Part shown: positions 10,389-21,960 of the stretch, in pieces
Layout: every line of letters begins with the position of its first letter
How positions within the stretch are numbered: the first letter of the stretch is position 1
Position numbers and translations under genes: made by a program
The notes under the pieces: model-generated
Database searches by the model: none
What the model saw: the letters and a program-made list of their open reading frames with translations, nothing else
What the model was told of the DNA's origin: nothing
Assembly: GCF_022179385.1 (NCBI RefSeq)
Contig: NZ_BPQS01000001.1
Coordinates: forward strand, 62,001 to 126,000
Source: Methylobacterium longum
Lineage (GTDB): Bacteria > Pseudomonadota > Alphaproteobacteria > Rhizobiales > Beijerinckiaceae
Length of the DNA: 64,000 bases
Direction: 5' to 3'

Positions 10389-12779
10389 ATGAACGAGACT
10401 GAGGACGGCGCACAGGCCGTCACGGACGCAGACTACCGGAACCTCGCCGAGACGCTTCCGCAGCTCGCCTGGATCGCCGAGGCCGACGGGACCATCGTCT
10501 GGTACAATCAGCGCTGGTACGACTACACCGGCACCTCGCTGGAGGAGATGCGCGGCTGGGGCTGGCGGATGCTCCACCATCCCGACCACGTCGACGCCGT
10601 GACCGAGCGCTACCAGGCCGCGATCCTGCTGGGGCGGTCCTGGGAGGACACGTTCCCGCTGCGCGGCCGGGACGGCACCTATCGCTGGTTCCTGTCCAAG
10701 GCGCTTCCCCACCGCGACGAGGCCGGGCGGATCCTGCGCTGGTACGGCACCAACACCGACATCACCCGCCGTCGCACCGTCGAGGAGCGCCTGCGTCATT
10801 CCGAGGAGCGCTTCCGGGCGCTGGTGGATGCCTCGGCGGCGGTGATCTGGAACACCAACGCGGCGGGCGAGCTGATGCCGCCGCAGGTCCGCTGGAGCAC
10901 CTATACCGGCCAGGGCGAGGAGGCCTACCAGGGCTGGGGCTGGCTGGACGCGATCCACCCCGACGACCGGGCCCGCGCCGCCGACGCCTGGGCGGCCTGC
11001 GTGGAGGCGCGGGCGACCTACGAGGTCGAGTACCGCCTGCGCCGCCACGACGGGCTCTGGCGCACCATGGAGGTGCGCGGCGTGCCGGTGGTCGCCCAGG
11101 ACGGCTCCCTGCGGGAATGGGTCGGCACCTGCGTCGACGTCACCGAGCGGAAGGAGGCCGAGGAGGCGGCGGAGCGCGCCCGGCAGGCGGCGGAGGCGGC
11201 CAACCGCGCCAAGAGCCAGTTCATCGCCAACATGAGCCACGAACTGCGCACGCCGCTCTCGGCCGTGATCGGCTACTCGGAGATGCTCGGCGAGGAGCTG
11301 GAGGATATCGGGCAGGCCGCCCTCCTGCCCGACCTGCGCAAGATCGAGGCGGCGGCGCGCCACCTCCTGTCGCTGATCAACGACGTCCTCGACATCTCGA
11401 AGATCGAGGCCGGCCGCATGACCGCCTCGGCCGAGACGTTCGCGGTGGCGGATCTGCTCCGGGACGTGCGCGACTCCACCGGCTCCCTGGTGGAGAAGAA
11501 GGGCAACCACTTCGTCCTCCGCGCCGGCGAGGGGGAGGGGGCCGATCTCGGCTCCATGCACCAGGACCAGACCAAGATCCGCCAGTGCCTCCTGAACCTG
11601 ATCGGCAACGCCGCGAAGTTCACCGAGGCGGGGACCGTCACCCTGACAGTGCGCCGCCACCGGGAAGAGGGGGCCGACTGGCTGTCCTTCGCGGTCAGCG
11701 ACACCGGCATCGGCCTGAGCGAGGCGCAGATCGGGCGCCTGTTCGAGCGCTTCGTGCAGGCCGACGACTCGACCACGCGCCAGTTCGGCGGCACCGGCCT
11801 GGGGCTCGCCATCACCCGGGCGTTCTGCCGGACCATGGGCGGCGACATCAGCGTCACCAGCAGTCCCGGCGCGGGCGCGACCTTCACGATCCGCCTGCCC
11901 GCGACGCTCAGCCCCGAGGACGCGCCGGCGGCCGAGGTCGAGGCCCACAACCCGGTGGAACCGCACGAGCAGCACGAGACCGTGCTGCTGGTCGACGACG
12001 ACCCGGCCGCCCGGGAGCTGCTGCAACGCTTCCTGGAGCGCGAGGGCTTCCACGTCCGCAGCGCCAATGACGGCCGCGCCGGCCTGACGCTCGCCCGGGC
12101 CCTGAAGCCGCGGGCGATCCTGCTCGACGTCGAGATGCCGCGTATGGACGGCTGGGCGGTGCTGCATGCGGTGCGCAACGACCCGGACCTCGCCGGCACG
12201 CCGGTGATCATGACCTCGGTGGTGGCCGAGCAGGGCCTCGGCCACGCGCTCGGAGCCACCGACTACTTCGTCAAGCCGATCGATTGGGACCGGCTGAAGG
12301 GGCTGATGGAGCGCTACAGGCCCGAAGCGCCCGGCGAGGCGCGCATCCTGGTGGTCGACGACGACGCCGATGCCCGCGAGCGCCTGCGCCGCTCCCTCGG
12401 CCGGGAGGGCTGGACCGTCGACGAGGCGGAGAACGGCCGGCTCGCCCTCGAGCGCGTCAGCCAGGTCCGGCCGAGCCTGATCCTCCTCGACCTGATGATG
12501 CCCGAGATGGACGGGTTCGGCTTCCTGCGGGCGCTGCGGGCGAGGCCCGACGGGGACGTGCCCGTGGTGGTGCTCACCGCCAAGGAGATCACCAGCGCCG
12601 AGAAGGCGAGCCTCGGCGCTCAAGCCGACCGGGTGATCGCCAAGGGCTCCATGAGCCTCGCCGAGATCGGCAGGCAACTGCGCGTGCTCTACGCGCGTTC
12701 GGCGAGCGAGCCGGTGTCGGGGCAGCTCCAGGGCCTGATCGCGCGGCTAGCGGAGCAGGACGGGGAGGACGGGACATGA
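10389..12779 (+). CDS. PAS-PAS hybrid sensor histidine kinase with two receiver domains
   Basis: Cytosolic hybrid kinase of 796 aa without membrane helices. Two PAS domains (about 16-130 and 138-258) are followed by a HisKA dimerisation helix with the phosphoacceptor His in MSHELRTPLS near residue 284. The HATPase domain (about 390-505) carries the DTGIGL and GTGLGLAI boxes. Receiver 1 starts at LLVDDDPAAREL (~532), with phospho-Asp in LLDVEMPRMDG; receiver 2 starts at LVVDDDADARERL (~653), with phospho-Asp in LLDLMMPEMDG. No output domain is present, so signal transfer must go through a partner. The stop overlaps a small downstream gene (ATGA), which is a candidate partner. The input signal is unknown. 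Confidence 0.93.
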   Translation: MNETEDGAQAVTDADYRNLAETLPQLAWIAEADGTIVWYNQRWYDYTGTSLEEMRGWGWRMLHHPDHVDAVTERYQAAILLGRSWEDTFPLRGRDGTYRWFLSKALPHRDEAGRILRWYGTNTDITRRRTVEERLRHSEERFRALVDASAAVIWNTNAAGELMPPQVRWSTYTGQGEEAYQGWGWLDAIHPDDRARAADAWAACVEARATYEVEYRLRRHDGLWRTMEVRGVPVVAQDGSLREWVGTCVDVTERKEAEEAAERARQAAEAANRAKSQFIANMSHELRTPLSAVIGYSEMLGEELEDIGQAALLPDLRKIEAAARHLLSLINDVLDISKIEAGRMTASAETFAVADLLRDVRDSTGSLVEKKGNHFVLRAGEGEGADLGSMHQDQTKIRQCLLNLIGNAAKFTEAGTVTLTVRRHREEGADWLSFAVSDTGIGLSEAQIGRLFERFVQADDSTTRQFGGTGLGLAITRAFCRTMGGDISVTSSPGAGATFTIRLPATLSPEDAPAAEVEAHNPVEPHEQHETVLLVDDDPAARELLQRFLEREGFHVRSANDGRAGLTLARALKPRAILLDVEMPRMDGWAVLHAVRNDPDLAGTPVIMTSVVAEQGLGHALGATDYFVKPIDWDRLKGLMERYRPEAPGEARILVVDDDADARERLRRSLGREGWTVDEAENGRLALERVSQVRPSLILLDLMMPEMDGFGFLRALRARPDGDVPVVVLTAKEITSAEKASLGAQADRVIAKGSMSLAEIGRQLRVLYARSASEPVSGQLQGLIARLAEQDGEDGT

Positions 12780-13057
12780 GCGGCGAGGGGATCGATCCCG
12801 ACAAGGCGGCGGCGATCCGCCTGCGGGCACGGCTGGCGGTCGTGGAGCGGGCGGCGTGGTTCGGCCTCGTCCACGCCATGAAGACGCGGCCGGCCGAGAC
12901 GGAGGCCTACATCGCCTCGGAGCGGGCGCGCTGCACGGAGGGGTTCGGCGGCGGCACCTGGGCGAAGGATCTCTCGGACGCCGAGCGGCGGATGCTCGCC
13001 GAGGAGGTGGATGCCGGGCTGGCGCAGCTGATCGAGGACGCCCGCGGAGAGATCTGA
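12776..13057 (+). CDS. Small helical protein coupled to the hybrid kinase
   Basis: A 93-aa protein of unknown family. It is rich in Ala, Arg and Glu, with long predicted helices and no signal peptide or membrane segment. Conserved-looking stretches are AAWFGLVHAMKTRPAE and GGGTWAKDLSDAERRML. Its ATG overlaps the TGA of the hybrid kinase, so translation is coupled and a role in the same pathway (kinase partner or phosphotransfer accessory) is plausible but unproven. No His in a clear Hpt motif can be recognised. Confidence 0.7.
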   Translation: MSGEGIDPDKAAAIRLRARLAVVERAAWFGLVHAMKTRPAETEAYIASERARCTEGFGGGTWAKDLSDAERRMLAEEVDAGLAQLIEDARGEI

Positions 13058-13146
13058 CGCGCACAGGCCGGGAGCTGCGCCGGCCGGCACGAGTGCCGTT
13101 CATCGATGGGATGCCGCCCGATCCGATCGAGCGGCATCGACGGGTC

Positions 13147-13413
13147 TCAGCGGTGGCAGTAGCCGCGCGGGCCGCGATAGAGGCCGGGCGGGCAGCCCCG
13201 GGGGGCACCGGTCATGGCCCGGCGCATGGCGCCCCGGGGACCGCGGTTCAGGCGACAGCCGCCGTACGGACCGCGATGCGCCCCGAACCCGCATCCGCCG
13301 CGAACGAGGGTGATCGAGGTCTCGCCGCCGGAGAGCGGCGCTACCGGCATCGCCTGGGCCCCGCCGGCGAACAGCGCGACGGATGCGGCGATGATCAGGC
13401 CGGTCATTCTCAT
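13147..13413 (-). CDS. Small secreted GCG_CRPN-type protein
   Basis: An 88-aa exported protein. A signal peptide (MRMTGLIIAASVALFAGGAQA) is followed by the GCGFGAHRGPYGGCRLN motif typical of the small Cys/Gly/Arg-rich GCG_CRPN family common in Methylobacterium and relatives, and by one terminal repeat, GCPPGLYRGPRGYCHR. ATG 13413 is chosen over 13419 because GGAGG lies 7 nt upstream of it. Function is unknown. Family members usually carry several repeats; this one is short. Confidence 0.75.
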   Translation of the reverse strand: MRMTGLIIAASVALFAGGAQAMPVAPLSGGETSITLVRGGCGFGAHRGPYGGCRLNRGPRGAMRRAMTGAPRGCPPGLYRGPRGYCHR

Positions 13414-13519
13414 GAGCATTCCTCCCGTTTCGCAGGTCGCTGCCCGGCGAGGTTCCGGCCGCGACACGGCCGTCGGCCGCGGCCTGTAACTCCGTTCCCG
13501 GTGCTTCGTTCCGCGCGGA

Positions 13520-14542
13520 TCACGGGCCGAACAGGTCGCGCCAAGCCGGTGGAAGGCCGACGGCCGCCAGGGACGGCGACGGCGGGCGGCCCGGCAGGCT
13601 GGTCGCCGAGAAGACCCCGCGCGCCACGGCGCGGGCCAGCACCCGCGCGGCGGCGTCGCCCAGGCGGGCGAGGTCGACGACGGGATCGGCGAGGGGCACG
13701 GCGCCGGTCGCCGCCGCGAAGACCAGATCGCCGTCCAGCGGCGTATGGGCCGGCACGAGGGCCCGGGCGAGGCCGTCCTGCGCCGCCACGGCGAGGCGCC
13801 GGCACTGCGCCTTGGTCAGCGCCGCGTCGGTCGCCACCACGGCGAGCGTCGTGGCGGCCCCCGGCAGCGTCCGGCCCGGGAAGGCGAGGGCGTCTTCCGG
13901 CACCCGGTTCGGGGCGCCCAGACCGCCGAACTCGGTCCCCTCCTCGAAGGGCGCGGCCCAGAAATGCGGCCCGTCCCCGATCGTCGCATTGCCGAAGGCG
14001 TTCACGGCCACGAGGCCGCCGACCCGGAAGCCGGTGCCCGCCACGAGGGCCGAGGCCGACCCGATGCCGCCCTTGAGCCGGCCCGTGCGGGCGCCGGTCC
14101 CGGCCCCCACCGATCCAAGGGCCACGTCCTCCGCGGCGGAGGCCGCGGCCTGGAAGCCCAGCTCGCGGTAGGGCGGGAAGCGGCCCCACTCCTTGTCGCC
14201 GCCGTTCAGGAGATCGAACAGGATCGCGCCCGGTACGATCGGAACCCGCATGCCGCCCACCGGGAAGCCCCGCCCGGCCTCGGCGAGCCACGCGGTCACG
14301 CCGGCCGCGGCATCGAGGCCGAAGACCGAGCCGCCCGACAGGACGAGGGCGTCGATCCGCTCCACCGTGCGCTCGGGGTCGAGCAGGTCGGTCTCGCGGG
14401 TGCCCGGCCCGCCGCCGCGCACGTCCACCGCGGCGACGACCGGCGCGTCGAACAGGATCGCGGTGACGCCGCTGGCCAGCGCCGCGTCGCCGGCGTGGCC
14501 GACCCGCAGGCCGGGAATGTCCGTGATGCAGTTGCGCAGCAT
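13520..14542 (-). CDS. P1-family N-terminal-nucleophile peptidase (DmpA/NylC-like)
   Basis: A 340-aa enzyme of peptidase family S58/P1, which self-cleaves to expose a Ser or Thr nucleophile and acts on amino-terminal or amide bonds (DmpA aminopeptidases, 6-aminohexanoate oligomer hydrolase). Family blocks are DIPGLRVGHA at the start, VDVRGGGPGTRETDLL, SGGSVFGLDAAAGV and LKGGIGSAS. The cleavage region reads AATTLAVVATDAALTK, making Thr231 the likely nucleophile. The residue before it is Ala, where close relatives as I recall them have Asn or Gly. It is cytosolic and monocistronic. Substrate unknown. Confidence 0.87.
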   Translation of the reverse strand: MLRNCITDIPGLRVGHAGDAALASGVTAILFDAPVVAAVDVRGGGPGTRETDLLDPERTVERIDALVLSGGSVFGLDAAAGVTAWLAEAGRGFPVGGMRVPIVPGAILFDLLNGGDKEWGRFPPYRELGFQAAASAAEDVALGSVGAGTGARTGRLKGGIGSASALVAGTGFRVGGLVAVNAFGNATIGDGPHFWAAPFEEGTEFGGLGAPNRVPEDALAFPGRTLPGAATTLAVVATDAALTKAQCRRLAVAAQDGLARALVPAHTPLDGDLVFAAATGAVPLADPVVDLARLGDAAARVLARAVARGVFSATSLPGRPPSPSLAAVGLPPAWRDLFGP

Positions 14543-14650
14543 GCGCCGACCTTGCCACGCCCGCCGATCGGCGCAAATCCGGCGTGCCGGCGAACCCCGG
14601 CCCGGGTCGGCCCGGTTGGCATGGCATCACAGCGCGGCGAGGAGCACGGC

Positions 14651-15517
14651 ATGGACGTCGGAATCATCGGGATGGGGCGGATGGGCCGCGGGATGGCCGC
14701 CAGCCTCGCGCGGGCGGGCCACCGGGTCCGGGCTTGGAACCGCACGCCGGACGCCGCGCGGGGCATCGATGGGGTCACCCCGGTGGGCAGCGCCGCGGAG
14801 GCCTTCGCGGGGGACGCGGTGGTCACCATGCTGGCCGACGACGCCGCCCTGGAGGCCGTGATCGTGGCGGGGGGCCTGCTCGACCGCGCCGAACGCCCGG
14901 GCCTCCATATCGGCATGAGCACGATCTCGGTGGCGCTCGCCGGGCAGCTCGCCGCCGTGCATGAACGGGCGGGCGTGCCGTACATCTCGGCCCCGGTCTT
15001 CGGGCGGCCGGACGTGGCGGAGGCCGGCAACCTCAACATCGTGGCGGCGGGCGCCGCCGACCTGATCGACCGCGCGGGGCCGCTCCTCGACGCCATGGGT
15101 GCCAGGACGTGGCGCTTCGGCGACGAGCCGACACGGGCGAACGCCGTCAAACTCGCCGGCAACTTCATGCTGATCTCGGCGATCGAGGCCATGGGCGAGG
15201 CCTGCGCCCTCACGGAGGGGCACGGCGTCGCGGGCGCCGACTTCCTCGACCTGATGACCAACACGCTGTTCGCCTCGCCGGTCTACAAGGGCTACGGCGC
15301 CTCGATCGCCCAGAACCGCTACGAGCCGCCGGGCTTCATCCTCAAGCTCGGCGCCAAGGACGTGCGGCTCGCCCTCCAGGCCGCCGAGGGTGCGGGCGTG
15401 CCGATGCCCTTCGCCAGCGTCCTGCGCGACGGTCTCATCGAGGCGATCAGCCACGGTGACGGCGAGAAGGACCTCGCGGCCCTCGCGCGGGTCTCGGCGC
15501 GGCGCGCCGGGCGGTAG
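14651..15517 (+). CDS. NAD(P)-dependent beta-hydroxyacid dehydrogenase (3-HIBADH / GlxR family)
   Basis: A 288-aa oxidoreductase with an N-terminal Rossmann domain (GIIGMGRMGRGMA) and a C-terminal helical domain. The substrate-binding motif SAPVFGRPDVAEAG corresponds to DAPVSGG.. in the family but with SAPVFGRP, as in glyoxylate/succinic semialdehyde reductase-like members. The catalytic Lys lies in NAVKLAGNFML. The ATG has GAGGAG upstream at good spacing. It could act on 3-hydroxyisobutyrate, tartronate semialdehyde or an imine; the sequence does not decide. Confidence 0.87.
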   Translation: MDVGIIGMGRMGRGMAASLARAGHRVRAWNRTPDAARGIDGVTPVGSAAEAFAGDAVVTMLADDAALEAVIVAGGLLDRAERPGLHIGMSTISVALAGQLAAVHERAGVPYISAPVFGRPDVAEAGNLNIVAAGAADLIDRAGPLLDAMGARTWRFGDEPTRANAVKLAGNFMLISAIEAMGEACALTEGHGVAGADFLDLMTNTLFASPVYKGYGASIAQNRYEPPGFILKLGAKDVRLALQAAEGAGVPMPFASVLRDGLIEAISHGDGEKDLAALARVSARRAGR

Positions 15518-15553
15518 CGGGCGTCCGAAGGGCTGCGCCCTCCGGTTGGTGGC

Positions 15554-16417
15554 TCAGAGCCCGAATCTGGCGTAGGCCGCGCGCTCCTCGAAGGCGGCCA
15601 CGGCGCCTTCGGCGAGCCCGGACCCGATGCCACCCGGGGCGCCGCCCCGGCGCAGCAGGCGGGAGAGCAGACCGCCGCGGGCCTCGGCCACGAGCCGCAG
15701 GTCGACCTTCTCGCCGAAGCGCGCGCGCATCGTGGTGCGCACGTCGCCCAGGGCGTCGACGAGGCCGAGCGGCAGGGCCTGCCGTCCGGTCCAGACCGCG
15801 CCGGTGAACAGGTTCTCGGACGACGACAGGGTTGGACGGCGGGTCGTCACCAAGCCGGTGAACAGGTCCTGCACGTCGGCTTGGATGCGCTTGAGCCGCT
15901 CCACGTCGGCGGGATCCTCCGGGCGGAACGGGTCGAGCATCGACTTGGCCTCGCCCTGCGTGTGGACGCGGCGCTCGACGCCGAGCTTCTCCAGGAGGCC
16001 GGGGAAGCCGAACCCCGCCGAGACCACGCCGATCGACCCGACGATCGAGGTCGGGTCGGCGACGATCTCGTCGGCCGCGCAGGCGATCATGTAGCCGCCC
16101 GACGCGGCGACATCCTCCACGAAGGCGACCACCGGCAGGCGCTTCTCCTCGGCCAGGGCCCGGATGCGGCGGTGGATCAGGTGCGACTGCGCCGGGGACC
16201 CGCCGGGCGAGTTGATGATGATCGCCACCGCCTTGGCGCCCGGCATCCCGAAGGCCCGTTCCAGGCTGCCGGCCACGCCGCCGATGGAGAGGCCGGGGCG
16301 GATCGGCGAGACCGCCCCGATCGTGCCGGACAGGCGGACCACGGCGACCCGGGGGCGGCGGTCCCGGAAGCGGCGGGGCAGGAGGGCTCGGAGGGTTTCG
16401 GACAACGCGAACGCCAT
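15554..16417 (-). CDS. S49-family peptidase (SppA/SohB-like)
   Basis: A 287-aa single-domain member of the signal-peptide-peptidase A family. The core runs VRLSGTIGA, IIINSPGGSPAQS, then FVEDVAASGGYMIACAADEIVA, which contains the Ser nucleophile (SGGY), and PTSIVGSIGV. The length equals one SppA half. There is no clear N-terminal membrane helix: the N-terminus is Arg-rich (LLPRRFRDRRPR), so the enzyme may be membrane-associated rather than anchored. It lies divergent from the His-rich secreted protein. Confidence 0.88.
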   Translation of the reverse strand: MAFALSETLRALLPRRFRDRRPRVAVVRLSGTIGAVSPIRPGLSIGGVAGSLERAFGMPGAKAVAIIINSPGGSPAQSHLIHRRIRALAEEKRLPVVAFVEDVAASGGYMIACAADEIVADPTSIVGSIGVVSAGFGFPGLLEKLGVERRVHTQGEAKSMLDPFRPEDPADVERLKRIQADVQDLFTGLVTTRRPTLSSSENLFTGAVWTGRQALPLGLVDALGDVRTTMRARFGEKVDLRLVAEARGGLLSRLLRRGGAPGGIGSGLAEGAVAAFEERAAYARFGL

Positions 16418-16635
16418 GGAGATCTTACGCGGCTCGTCGGAGGGCCGGGCGGGGAACGGCCCGGATGCGCCTACCGGAAACTGGGCGTTCCTTAACCGCA
16501 AGCAAGAGTGGCGTGTCTGCGCAGTCAGGACGGATCGAACCGTTTGCCGACCTTGGCGGTTTCTGGCGACGGCGCGGCCTTCGTGCCGGCCCGGATCCGC
16601 TGGACTCGGACGGGTGCTCACACGGGAGAGAAACG

Positions 16636-16968
16636 ATGCGACCCTGGCCGATCCTGGTCCTCCTCGCGGCGCTGCTCGGCGGGCTGGCGAGCGCACCGGC
16701 ACGCGCGGCGCCCCTTCCGGTCCCGGCGACCGCCGAGGCGGCGGCGCCCGCCCCCGCGATCCAGCAGGCCCGCTGGCACTACCGGCGCCACTGGCACCGG
16801 CATCACCATTGGCGGCGTCACTGGCATCACCGCCGGCACTATTGGCATCGGCGGCACCATTATCACCGGCACCACTATCGGCGGCATCACTGGCACCGCC
16901 GTCACTTCCAGCGGCACTACGTCGGGCACAGCCCCCGTTTCGGCCATCGGCACGTGACGTTCTACTGA
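16636..16968 (+). CDS. Small exported protein with an extremely His/Arg/Trp/Tyr-rich tail
   Basis: A 110-aa protein with a clear signal peptide (cleavage near ASAPARA or ARAAP), an Ala/Pro linker, and then a 66-residue tail of roughly two dozen His, about 18 Arg, and many Trp and Tyr in a loose repeat such as HWHRRHH. The start is set by GGGAGAG upstream of ATG 16636. No enzyme domain is present. The composition suggests metal, heme or polyanion binding in the periplasm or outside the cell, but this is inference. Similar anonymous His-rich proteins occur in Hyphomicrobiales. It is followed by a perfect inverted repeat that may end its transcript. Confidence 0.72.
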   Translation: MRPWPILVLLAALLGGLASAPARAAPLPVPATAEAAAPAPAIQQARWHYRRHWHRHHHWRRHWHHRRHYWHRRHHYHRHHYRRHHWHRRHFQRHYVGHSPRFGHRHVTFY

Positions 16969-16977
16969 GCGACGGGA

Positions 16978-17011
16978 GCCGCGTCCCGACCGGATCCGGC
17001 CGGGACGCGGC
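16978..17011. terminator. Perfect 11-bp inverted repeat, possible terminator
   Basis: GCCGCGTCCCG at 16978-16988 pairs perfectly with CGGGACGCGGC at 17001-17011 across a 12-nt loop that is itself partly palindromic. It begins 9 bp after the His-rich gene and just before the gyrA promoter. It has no U-tract, so intrinsic termination is uncertain. Confidence 0.45.
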
Positions 17012-17024
17012 CTTGCGGGCGGCC

Positions 17025-17053
17025 TTGGAAAACCTTATTTAACCGTCTGATAT
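17025..17053 (+). promoter_or_regulatory. Putative housekeeping promoter of gyrA
   Basis: TTGGAA (17025-17030) and TGATAT (17048-17053) are separated by exactly 17 bp in a locally AT-rich patch inside otherwise GC-rich DNA. Transcription would begin near 17060, upstream of either possible gyrA start. Confidence 0.55.
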
Positions 17054-17083
17054 CACTGCTCTTCCGCAAGGCCGTGGCGGCGC

Positions 17084-19879
<2,796 letters not shown>

Positions 19880-20086
19880 GGCGCCGCCGCGCGGCCCCGG
19901 CGGCGCGCCGCCCCGCGGCGGGCCGCGTGCCCGTCCCCGGGGCGCGCCCGGCGGCGGCGGCCGGGGAAGGCATAGGCTTCCCTCCGCGCCCCCCTGTCGC
20001 GGACCGGTTCGGCGCACCCGAACCCGACCGGAAAGTCGGCACACGATGCGGCGCCCAGCGACTCGGCGCCGCGCGGTTCCGCGGCG

Positions 20087-21478
20087 TCACCCGTGACGGC
20101 GCAGCCGGCTGGCGAAGAAGCCGTCGAGGCCGCCGCGGGCGCCCGGGACCTCGGGGAGGTGGCACGGCAGGGTGCGCAGGTCGCCGTTGCCGTCGATCAG
20201 CGCGGCGACGCCGCCGACCTCCTCGGGCCGGATCGGGACGCGGGTGAACCCCGCCTCGCGGGCCAGGAACGCCGCGATCTGCGCCTCGCCCTCCTCCGGC
20301 TCCAGCGAGCAGGTGCAGTAGACCAGCAGGCCGCCCGGTCGGACCAGCGCGGCCGCGTGGTCCAGGAGCCGGGCCTGGAGCCCGGCGAGGCGGGCGATGT
20401 CGGCCTCCGCCTTGATCCAGGCGACGTCCGGGTGGCGCCGGATCGTGCCGGTGGCGGAGCAGGGCGCGTCGAGCAGGACGGCGTCGTGGTCCTGCGGCAC
20501 CAGCGCGAAGGCGTCGGCCACCACGATCTCCACAGCGAGGCCGAGCCGCGCGACGTTCTCGCGCAGGCGCTCCAGCCGCGGCGCGGAACGGTCGACGGCG
20601 GTCACGCGGGCGCCGGCAGCGGCGAGCTGCAGGGTCTTGCCGCCGGGGGCCGCACAGAGGTCGAGCACGCGGGTGCCCGGCTCGGGTGCCAGGAGCCGGG
20701 CCGGAAGCGCCGCGGCGGCGTCCTGCACCCACCACGCGCCCTCTTGGAAGCCGGGCAGTTCGGGGATCGCCGGCCCGTTCTCGGGCAGCCGGAGGGAGCC
20801 GGTGGGCAGCGTCACGGCACCGAGCCGCGCGGCCCAGTCGGCCCCGTCACCGCGCGGCGTCAGGTCGATCGCCGCACCCGCGAGATGGGCCTGCGCGATC
20901 AGGCCGGCCTGCTCCGGCCCATAGGCCGCGCTCCACCGGCGGGCGAGCCAGTCCGGCGTGTTGACCGTGAGCGCGTCGGCATCCTCGGCCAGGATCGCGT
21001 CGCGCTCCCGGGCGACCCGGCGCAGCACCGCGTTGACGAGGCCCGCGAGGTGCGCGGTACGGGTGTCCGCCTTGGCGAGCCGCACCGCGAGGTCGACCGC
21101 CGCGTGGTCCGGGACCGCGAGATCGAGGATCTGCGCCGTCGCCGTGGCGAGCAGCGCCGTGAGCTGCGGCTTGGCGGCGGGAAGGCCTTGCTCCAGCCGC
21201 CGGCCGAGCGCCGCGCGGATCAGCCCGTAGCGCCGGAAGGTCGCCACCGCGATGGCCCGCGCCAGGGCCGCGTCGGCGGGTGCCAGCGATGCGGAGCGGG
21301 TCGCCTGCGCGACGGCGTCGTCCAGGGCCGGCGGGCGCTCCTGCCCGATCAGGGCGGCGACCGCCTGCAACGCGGCGCGGCGCGCGCCCAAGCCCGCGGT
21401 CTCTGGGCCCGCCTCTGCGACCGGCCCGCCCGTCGAAGCGACGACCCGCCTGTTGCGACCTTTGTCCCGCGATGCCAC
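20087..21478 (-). CDS. RsmB-like 16S rRNA (cytosine-C5) methyltransferase
   Basis: A 463-aa protein with an N-terminal NusB-type RNA-binding domain (about 20-160) and a C-terminal SAM-dependent m5C methyltransferase domain. SAM motifs are VLDLCAAPGGKTLQLA, and the catalytic pair of cysteines sits in LLDAPCSATG (motif IV) and VYCTCSLEPEE (motif VI), as in RsmB/Fmu, which methylates C967. GTG 21478 is chosen because GGAG lies 5 nt upstream; the frame stays open further up. It is convergent with gyrA and divergent from the DUF1674 gene. Confidence 0.87.
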   Translation of the reverse strand: MASRDKGRNRRVVASTGGPVAEAGPETAGLGARRAALQAVAALIGQERPPALDDAVAQATRSASLAPADAALARAIAVATFRRYGLIRAALGRRLEQGLPAAKPQLTALLATATAQILDLAVPDHAAVDLAVRLAKADTRTAHLAGLVNAVLRRVARERDAILAEDADALTVNTPDWLARRWSAAYGPEQAGLIAQAHLAGAAIDLTPRGDGADWAARLGAVTLPTGSLRLPENGPAIPELPGFQEGAWWVQDAAAALPARLLAPEPGTRVLDLCAAPGGKTLQLAAAGARVTAVDRSAPRLERLRENVARLGLAVEIVVADAFALVPQDHDAVLLDAPCSATGTIRRHPDVAWIKAEADIARLAGLQARLLDHAAALVRPGGLLVYCTCSLEPEEGEAQIAAFLAREAGFTRVPIRPEEVGGVAALIDGNGDLRTLPCHLPEVPGARGGLDGFFASRLRRHG

Positions 21479-21534
21479 TTCTGCTCCGGAGCCGAATTCC
21501 TGACGGCTCACGCCCTCACACCCGAGCGAGCGCG

Positions 21535-21756
21535 ATGCAAGACCCCAACAGACCTGACCGGGACGATCCCGGGGCCGCCCCGCGTCCCTTGAGCCCCGCG
21601 GCACAGCGTGCCCTGGCCGAGGCGGCCGAACGCCGCGCCGCCATCGACGCCCATGCGGCCGCGATCAGCGCCAAGCCCGAGCGCCTGGGCCGCGGCGGCC
21701 TCGAGCCGGTGCGCTACGACGACTGGGAGGTGAAGGGCCTCGCGGTCGACTTCTGA
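21535..21756 (+). CDS. DUF1674 protein, succinate dehydrogenase assembly factor 4-like
   Basis: A 73-aa protein whose C-terminus, RGGLEPVRYDDWEVKGLAVDF-like, carries the conserved DUF1674 pattern (GGxEPxRYxDWExKGxxxDF). This is the family of mitochondrial SDHAF4, which helps to insert flavinylated SdhA. The N-terminal half is charged and low in complexity. The start ATG 21535 sits between the divergent rsmB and this gene. There is no signal peptide. A function in succinate dehydrogenase assembly is inferred from the family only; no sdh genes are nearby. Confidence 0.85.
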   Translation: MQDPNRPDRDDPGAAPRPLSPAAQRALAEAAERRAAIDAHAAAISAKPERLGRGGLEPVRYDDWEVKGLAVDF

Positions 21757-21960
21757 GGGTCAATCGGCGCGGATGCCGGGGCGCTCGCGCCCCGCTCCGT
21801 CCTCCCCCTCATCCTCCCGTCGTCGCCCTGATTTCCAGACGCCGGAGCGTCCTGGAGGCCTCGAAGGCGGCCTCGAACTGCCTCCTTCGCGCCTGCTGCG
21901 CCGCATCCCGGGAAGCGGGCGGGAGCGGGTAGGCCCGGGAGTGGTCGAACGCCGGTCCTT

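Noticed and set aside
21833..21905. Possible degenerate copy of the REP-like palindrome
   Set aside because: It contains GGAGGCCTCGAAGG-like words similar to the metH element, but the arms do not pair well, so a relationship cannot be supported from this window.
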